From NCBI GenBank assembly GCA_958295665.1, contig OY282560.1:189072561-189136560 (forward strand): a DNA stretch of 64,000 nucleotides, written 5' to 3'. Shown one piece after another: positions 57,050 through 64,000 of this stretch. The stretch's first letter is position 1. Each line of letters opens with the position of its first letter. A program made the translations under genes and the position numbers. The notes beneath the pieces are model-generated. The model saw only the letters and a list, made by a program, of their open reading frames with translations. It was not told the DNA's origin and made no database searches. The DNA is from Tipula vernalis. Its lineage: Eukaryota; Arthropoda; Insecta; Diptera; Tipulidae.

Positions 57050-57984
57050 GTGACTTAAAAATTATTGTGTCGTGGAGACCTTTAGATGAATTTCGTTTAA
57101 TAAAACTAACATTGCAAAGGATTGGATAGTAACAGTTCGATTATCGATGGTACAGTTGAACTTTAAATCCGAGCTAAAAGTAACCCCTAAATTGTCTTTA
57201 CCACTTTCACTTTTTTAGAATAACTAAGAAATAAATAAAGCCTAGCGCTATAATGGTATGATAACTGGAAATTTATGAATCTTAAATGTGTAACAACATA
57301 AGATTTGTAAGACACCAGTTATAAGCAAATAAGATATCAGTATTATCGAAGCAGTCATTAACGTCATTAATAAATAATCTAAGCAACAGTGTACCCAGCT
57401 GGTTATTTTGAGGCCCACCAAACGTTGCCACAAAATTCTCAGGAAATATGTCATCGTCAATACTGACAAAATCAACACGCTACACGCTACAAGCTTCATT
57501 TCTTGGTACGTAGTGATCTGAAGCAGATCAGAACGTGCATGTGAAGTAATAACATTTGATCCTTTGATCATTCGATGTGGATCAGATCAAACGTCAAGAA
57601 ACCCGGGTAAAGAATGACTTAATCGTTTAAGAATCTGTGCCAACATATGTGTACACTAATAACCAGCGACAACGACGTGTCAGGATCAAGGGTAAATATA
57701 CTACGCCAATTATACGATATGAAACTAATTTAAGCTTGACCGCAATTAACTCCAAAATTGAATCGGAAAGTAAAAGTTCGAAACAAAATTTTTGTCTGAA
57801 CCTCAAAGCACTCCACCACCTTTAAGTATGAAGAATTCGGTAAATGATAATCGATTGTCAACCATGATTCAGTGGGAACTATTATGTCATAATGTCCGAT
57901 TCTAATGTGATATACCAAGATATCATTTTCTTTTACGTTAGTAAAATATAGTTTAGTAATTATGAAAATTTTTGACCTTGACAT
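57050..57984 (-). pseudogene. CR1-like non-LTR fragments (endonuclease tip and RT)
   Basis: Minus-strand pieces. At about 57840-57960, YDIIVPTESWLTIDYHLP is the TETWL motif of the AP-type endonuclease. At 57330-57480, FPENFVATFGGPQNNQLGTL and LLRLFINDVNDCFDNTDIL correspond to SGVPQGSHLGPLLFxLFINDI of the RT, with the catalytic YADD reduced to FAYN. At 57080-57210, NLGVTFSSDLKFNCTID is the KDLGVxFDxxLxFxxHI region. The order is colinear (EN, RT, C-terminal), but the RT start is missing. Possibly the same family as 52930-56250, in the opposite orientation. Confidence 0.8.
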
Positions 57985-59841
57985 TTTTGCGGATTTATCT
58001 GTTTTGGGGTCTCTTGACTCTGAAAAATTGGGTTTCTAAGTGATGTCTGTCGATTGGTCCGTCTGTCTGTATCCTCACTACACACCTTGGAGGTCCAGTT
58101 AATTTTAGTGAAAATCGGACAGAATTAGCATCTCCCGTGGACAAGAAAATTTATTTCGCTGAGGAATAAAAGATTTCAAGCTAAAATTTTCGCTGAGAGA
58201 ATTTTCGTTTAGACCGCATGCCACTACATTAAAGTAAAAAATTGAAAGGCATTTACTGAAATTGATAGGACCATTGATAGATAGTGTTGCTAAGATTATA
58301 TGAATTAAAATTTAAAATACTGGAATTTAATGTGTACAAATTTACACAGTTCTTAACAGTTAGAAGTTTTACAAAATCCGCCAAATAAATAGCAGTCGAA
58401 TTTTGCTAAGTGTATTCGAAAAAATCCGCTGCGAATTTCCTTTTTTGTTTCATAATAAGGGGGATTTTTCCGATATCGTAAAAATCCGAAATCAAAAAAT
58501 TTCATAATAGGCCACCAGTAGACCACAATTTTATTCACTTTTTTTTGTTATGCTGCCCGAAGTGTAATAATATTATGACTATTTCCCCGGGTTTTGTTGT
58601 ATGAATTTTAATTACTGTAATTTCCGAAAAATGGGAGATTTTTGGACAGAAAATTTCGGGAATGGTGAAAAGCAAAATTGATAGCTTTTTAATATTGTGG
58701 CTAGATAGATAGTGGCACTGTAAGTTTTGTTATATTGTCAACCGTTCACGAAATATTAAATTCTAGAATCTAGAATTGCATGCTATATAGAATTGTCAGC
58801 AATTGGTCGAAAAAAGATATGCTGGTCCATTTTAAAATACTCGATCATAAGCGATATACAGATTGACAGAAAGAGGAAACTAATCACCTTCAATACCAGG
58901 ATTACTTCACTATACCAATATGTAAACCAGAAATTTAATCATTTGGTATAATAGATGTAATATTAATTTCCGATTCATATTTTACGTAAATTAGGTTATG
59001 TTCACGACACTTTTACACTCACCACAAAATCCATCTCCATCATCATTGAGTCTAATGTTTAACACTCATTATGGCATAATTACGCCATTTAAATCAAAAT
59101 AAATATTACAGGCAAAGAATTAAAACCATGTCCCAGTTGAAAATAATGCATATCCAGAAATACAAATGGGGAAAACAAATTTTTTTGCTATTAAACGCTA
59201 AGGCGACTACGTCAATCACGCAATGATTTATTTTGAATATGTCAAAAATTTTCACAGGAATTGACTGTGATAATTTGAGTGTGTGCGGTTTTTTGAAATG
59301 AATGTCAAAATTAGTAATAAAAAATATTTATCTCAGATTTCGGACGCAGTCTTAAAGTCAAACGTAGATAAAACGACAAAGACTCTATTGTGTAAGCATA
59401 TGGAATGCAAATGTATTGTTCTTCATATATTTGCTTGTTTTTAGTAACAGTCTAATTCATTTTGCATATAGGTACATCCATACATAGTATTATGTATTAT
59501 AATACACATAAACTAATTATATTTGGAATTTTACCGTTACTTTATCGAATTTCGTCATAATTCAAAGTCTTTAGGACGTGAAATTCAAAATGAAAAAGAT
59601 GTATACCAGACACCTTGGTAAACGTTATCGTAGCTGAAACCAGCAAAAATGTGTACGGCAGTTCTATACGAAAACCAGTAAAACAGCACAAAGACATCGT
59701 GTGTGGTATAATACGAATTCGGTATATAGATTTATGCTCTAATCGGAATTCTTCTATTTATTTAAATTTATGCGCGTGTACATCTTTTGACAGTGTACTG
59801 AAAAATAAATAAAGTGATTCATATGAAATAACCATAAAATC
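57985..59841. other. No gene seen
   Basis: Mixed AT-rich DNA. A GTCCGTCTGTCTGTATCCTC run at 58057-58076 resembles leader sequence of some retroposons but is not diagnostic. A short hairpin-like word GGCATAATTACGCC lies at about 59074-59087. The ORF at 59615-59812 is not recognised. Confidence 0.5.
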
Positions 59842-60380
59842 ACTTCTAACATTTATTTTCAATTTTCTTGCTACAATTGCATATTTCTAAATTATCTACA
59901 AATTATAGCACTTATTGTCATTTTATGAGCTCTGGCAAAAAAATCGCCGAATTTTTCATTTACAACCTACATATAAAGTCACTAATCAGCCAATATCTGT
60001 AATTGGATCTATATGGCAATAGAGAACAACGTCATTGTTCAATGCGAAATTCGTCTATTTGTTAATTTTGTAAAACATTTTTGCAAGAGCTCTACGACTA
60101 ATATCCAAATGTCACTGAGTGATTTGAACTCCGCAATGTGTACTCTTTACAGCCTATATAGTATAGTGTGACTATATGAGGTAATCTCTGAGATTCGTGC
60201 TATTTGATATAATAGAGAACAACATCCTTGTTACATGCGAAATTCATCAATTTGTTAACTTTCAAAAATTGTTTGCAAGAGCCGTAGGGCTCATGTCAAA
60301 ATGGCGGTCAATTCTTTGATTTGTAGAGAATTTAAAAATAGGTTATTTTAACAAGAAAATTGTAAATGAATGTTAGAAAT
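59842..60380. mobile_element. 539-bp MITE with internal direct repeat
   Basis: ACTTCTAACATTTATTTTC..AATTTTCTTG (59842-59870) is mirrored at 60352-60380 with few differences. Inside, a segment beginning ATAGAGAACAACGTCATTGT (60019) repeats at 60212 with a period of 193 bp over about 75-90 bp, sharing ATGCGAAATTC, TTTGTTAA and TTTGCAAGAGC. No coding capacity. Confidence 0.75.
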
Positions 60381-61099
60381 TATTTAAATACACTGTTAAG
60401 AGATGTACACGCTCATAAATATATCATGGTATTTCCAAAAACTCAATTTTGTCTAAGAACTTCACAAAGTATAAATTGTTTGTCCCAAAAAAAAGTGCCC
60501 AATAAACTTCACAACGGTCCTAGACAAGAGTGAATAAAAATTGATAAACTAGCAGCATTCCGTGATGTATGGAACATGTTTTTTTCGAATGTTCGAACAC
60601 CTCATAAGCCATCAGGGAACTTAACAATCGACGAGCAGGTATAGTGTAATTGCGTGGTACATGTTCTTTCAGGCACTGTATTTCATACAAACCCATCAAA
60701 ATATTCTGAGTATGCGATACCAAAAATTCATACTCTTCGAATGGCGAAGTATATATGGGAAAATGACCAAATGAAATGCCTCGTTCGGATGGTTATGAAG
60801 TAAATCTAGTTCATCGGATTTCTGCACCATTTTTGAACAAATGCTGAACTATTACCATGGATAATTTTTTTACTTGCTGAAGAGAAGTTACAAAAAAGAC
60901 CGATGATAAACTTGTAAGTTACAATTAACATTTAAAAAAATGTTTGAATAATTTAAAAAATTTTATAAATTTTAAAAAATTAAAAAAAAAATTTATTTTT
61001 TACATTACGTAAAAATTTTTTTATGAAAAATTTCAATAAAATGTTTTGTGAAACATAACGTTACACTTCACACATCGAAAATCGAATATTATGTTGATC
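60381..61099. other. No gene seen
   Basis: AT-rich, with an extreme A/T stretch at 60930-61050. The 67-codon minus ORF at 60520-60723 is not recognised. Confidence 0.5.
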
Positions 61100-61810
61100 A
61101 CTTAGCCAAAAGGTTTTATATATTGGTCGTTTCATTGATCATTGCTGCTCCAGAAGAATATTGACACAACTAAAATTTAAAACTTTTAAGAATTGCGAAA
61201 AGGATTTAATCTTATGAAGTGCAGTAATCAGTTTATATTATTACAGGCAGGTTGCAACCACCTTTTGATTTATTCCAAAAATTGTAATGGCATTTCTTAA
61301 CATTAATTCTTTTTGCAATTCCTAAAAATTTTAATGGGAGTTAAGTCATTGTTCTTCCGGAACCGTGATTTATTGGTATTCCGTTGGACATGAAGCTATA
61401 CATTGTACGTTACTGTGGGTTGGCAACAGGCATGGCACAAACTGGCAATTGTCCTGATCGCTAAACCGTAGGCGATAATACATTGATCAATATATGTTGG
61501 TTATACCTAGCCGTAAATTGTCTTATATTGGTTGTTTTGTTGATCATTATAGGTAACAAGAGACCTTGTATTGACGGTTTACTGCCTTGATTACTTAGCC
61601 ATAAGGTGTCATATATTAGAGATTTTGTTGACATAAAGCTGAAGAATTAGCCGTTTGGTAACAAATGAGTCAGATATTAGTAGATCATTAAATCAAAAGA
61701 GGTCATGAGATTACAATTGCCATAAAGCAGTAATAAGGCATAGATTGATCAATAATGTTACTTATATTAGCCAGTTGGTGACAAACACGTCGCATATTGG
61801 AACTGCACAC
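61100..61810. repeat. Degenerate repeat with TTAGCCRTAAGGT..ATATTGG motif
   Basis: Related segments start near 61103 (TTAGCCAAAAGGTTTTATAT), 61508, 61598, 61648 and 61758 (TTAGCCAGTTGGTGACAAAC). Several continue with ATATTGGTNGTTTNNTTGATCATT. Spacing is irregular and divergence high, so this is an old repeat array or several overlapping old copies. Confidence 0.6.
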
Positions 61811-62752
61811 AGAAGTTTTAGTTTCTAGTACAGAGAATTTATAAATTTACAAAATTGTGAATTCACGTGAAATTTACATGAGTCATTGCTAGACAGAAAT
61901 GTGACTCCAAGTTATTGTTTATAGCGCGGCTTTTATTGGTTTTTAAGAGTAACCACGTATATTTATATCTGATGACGCTTCATCTTGTTGGATTAAGGTG
62001 GTATAACGAAAAAACTAAGAGGATAACTAGTGGTTCTGTATCTCGTGGCGGTTTGAATTCTCAGTTTTTTAGTTAGTTCTAACGTTGTAATTTGGAATTA
62101 GATCTCTCCAAATAAAAAATACTGTAAAATTTTGTTTTAAATCAATCAATTTATTAATATCACACTTCAATATACCAGACATAAAAATATAATAACTTAA
62201 AATACCAATTAACTTCAACGGGTTTATAATTTTTGTATAACATTAACAATTATTTGTCTAATTAATGCTAATTTAATAATTAGTTTTGTACTATTAGCTA
62301 AGCAGTAGAAACGAAATTTAAGTGAAACTTGGGTTTCAATATGTCTTTAAATAATATTTTAAATAATGTATTTATTTCGTAGTAATGTAGCACAAGTTCC
62401 CCTATAGTGTTCTTCAATACAGATGTCACAGTTTCGCTATATTGGGACATATTGTTATTGAAATATCCGAAATTGCAGGGCTGCTAGTAGGTAAAGGTGA
62501 AGTGGCCCTTTTGAACAAATCTCATTTGACATTTTTTCGAGACATTCTAACATTTGTTGCCACATTAGACATTGTAACTGTCACTTCATACCCAGTGAGT
62601 ACACCCTGCAAAGAATAATTAAATATAACAATGTATGTAAAGAAAATTTCAAAATGAGGATCCGTTTGATAGATAAGATTGTATCAAAACGAGAGCACAT
62701 AAAAAGGTTTTGTCCTCTATGTCATTTTACTGTGTTTTAACCTATATTCGAT
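61811..62752. other. No gene seen
   Basis: AT-rich DNA without recognisable coding sequence or repeat. Confidence 0.5.
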
Positions 62753-63094
62753 TCACTTAAACATTTTTAAACTTTTTTTTCTTTCTATCCACTCAAATAA
62801 ACTATTTTTAAGCAGTGAGTGCTCCCCAAAAAATATGAACTCCAATTTCAAAAAAAAAAAAAAAAAATCATCAATATCAGCTGGTTGCAATGCTGCTAAA
62901 TGTGCTACCACATACAATACAACTCCAAATTTATCAGATTCGTCCTCTAATATTTTATTATTGTCAGTCGGTGTATTGCTGTCAATCATTATTACGTTTT
63001 TATTCACACTATATTCAAGCAGTTCATTGCTATTATCAATAATTGCAATAGTGTCCTTGACCACTTCACTATAATTGTCCAATGGAATATCCAT
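62753..63094 (-). other. Unrecognised 113-codon ORF
   Basis: Minus ORF from an ATG at 63094. The first two thirds (MDIPLDNYSEVVKDTIAIID and onward to HLAALQPADIDD) have fair amino-acid composition. Then an A/T homopolymer gives a phenylalanine run, and the rest looks like chance. It ends near the left end of repeat copy C. It resembles the acidic N-terminus of some transposon protein only in general character. I assign no function. Confidence 0.25.
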
Positions 63095-63122
63095 CTTTTT
63101 TTTTTATATTAATTGACTTTCA

Positions 63123-63797
63123 TTAGAAGCTTTTTTAGTGGTATAACTTTTCTCTGATTTCCGTAGGAATCCATCAAATTAAAATAATACTTGCTAAATT
63201 TATCTTTAGTTCTACTAGTGTACGAAAGATGTCTAAAATGTTTACAGAAAAATACGAAAAATTCATTTCATCACAAAATTATCACACGTTCCTATATTTT
63301 GTGAATTTGTTTTGCTTTTCCTACAATTTTTGAACTTTAAATTTCCCTAGGAGGTAATTTTTAGTATGATTTTACCAAATTTTTACGGCCATCACTGCCA
63401 TCTATGTAATGCACATTGACCTAATGACCAAAATAATTGTAGTAAGCTTTTATTTCAATTTGACCAGAATGCTGCTGTTGTTATATTGGTTTAAATAAAT
63501 CAATTATTACATAAAAATGGAAACGATTTACTTAAACGATATTCATATGTGTTGAAAGTCAAACATTTATGAAAATATTTCAGAAATTATAATTAAAAAT
63601 TTGTAAAGTTTTCTTTTAAAAATTTGTCTTAGGAAAAAAAGTGATTTCCCATATGTTTTGTGTGTTTTACCATGAAAAGTTTAGTTTTTTCCTCGTTTCT
63701 AATTCCCTTATAAAAGTTTTGTATTTTAAAATCGAGTCTTTGTTTTTTAAAAAATACGTCATGCTGATTATGGCTCTATACTCTAGAAGGCTCTGGT
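63123..63797 (+). mobile_element. Dispersed non-autonomous repeat, copy C
   Basis: Colinear with the reverse of copy A but lacking about 340 bp between GGAATCCAT and AAATAATACTTGCT (the part at 5150-5490 of copy A). Its right end (AAAAATACGTCATGCTGATT..GGCTCTATACTCTAG) is an inverted match to the 5540-5595 end of copy A. This shows that the family's two ends can be inverted copies. No coding capacity. Confidence 0.75.
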
Positions 63798-64000
63798 AAA
63801 ATCCATAAAAAATAGAGCACCTTAGCCAAGAAAAAAATTTTTAGGTTTCTACCATTATTACCATAATGAATATTTAATTCATTACACACCAATCTTAGAA
63901 ACAATTAAAGCATTGATGTCAAATTCGCAATTTTTAAAACTTTATCGGGAAGGAAAACAGTTAAAACAAAATATAAATTCCGATTACAATGACGGTTCGC
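63798..64000. other. No gene seen
   Basis: Short AT-rich end of the window. Confidence 0.4.

Noticed and set aside
57248..57571. 107-codon minus ORF as a membrane protein
   Set aside because: The real signal is in another frame: it is a decayed CR1-like reverse transcriptase (LLRLFINDVNDC).
62753..63094. 113-codon minus ORF as a gene
   Set aside because: Kept only as an unassigned ORF: a homopolymer produces part of it and no family is recognised.

Overview
The window is AT-rich eukaryotic DNA, most likely from an insect. Support for this comes from insect-type transposon families (piggyBac, Jockey, CR1-like, LOA/R1-like, copia, pogo/Tigger, hAT, Harbinger), an ABCB (P-glycoprotein) fragment and short GT-AG introns. 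A dipteran is plausible, but this is only an inference. I see no RNA gene, no CRISPR array and no intact ordinary host gene. Nearly everything that can be recognised is mobile DNA, most of it decayed and much of it nested.

Layout. 1-10.8 kb: two dead piggyBac elements (1-1968 on plus, about 9440-10831 on minus), one copy (A) of a dispersed repeat, an irregular repeat array (6340-7680) and a palindromic ATTCACT-type block (8260-8790). 14-20 kb: a stack of insertions, comprising CR1-like fragments split by a TA-flanked MITE, a small MITE split by a 1.56-kb element, a TIR-bounded element holding an ABCB pseudogene and a Harbinger-type MITE, and a pogo-type MITE. 22.5-24.6 kb: copy B of the dispersed repeat, opened by a foldback element and a second insert. 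26.4-29.4 kb: a pogo/Tigger element with a broken transposase. 30.2-36 kb: a LOA/R1-type retroposon fragment, then a giant foldback element whose arms carry about 14 and 8 copies of a 108-bp unit. 36.7-39.8 kb: a probable hAT frame containing a copia ruin and a zinc-finger pseudogene.

The core is 39994-50701. An outer element has long TIRs and a transposase I could not place in a named superfamily. That transposase is cut in two by a 7800-bp element (42001-49800) with CACAGTAAAA ends and a TA target duplication. The inner element carries, on minus, an 867-codon C2H2-finger transposase of CMC/EnSpm type with only two nonsense codons. It also carries an apparently intact three-exon gene (563 aa) whose N-terminus reads as a CIDE-N domain, otherwise known from the apoptotic DFF/CIDE nuclease system. 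Splicing at consensus sites would put the CIDE-N start codon in frame with the transposase, two codons after its TAG stop.

52.5-64 kb: a Jockey copy inserted into a CR1-like reverse transcriptase with a 14-bp target duplication, further CR1-like fragments, a 539-bp MITE, a degenerate repeat block, an unplaced ORF and copy C of the dispersed repeat. No operons are expected. The only genes likely to work together are the transposase and the CIDE-N protein of the 7.8-kb element.
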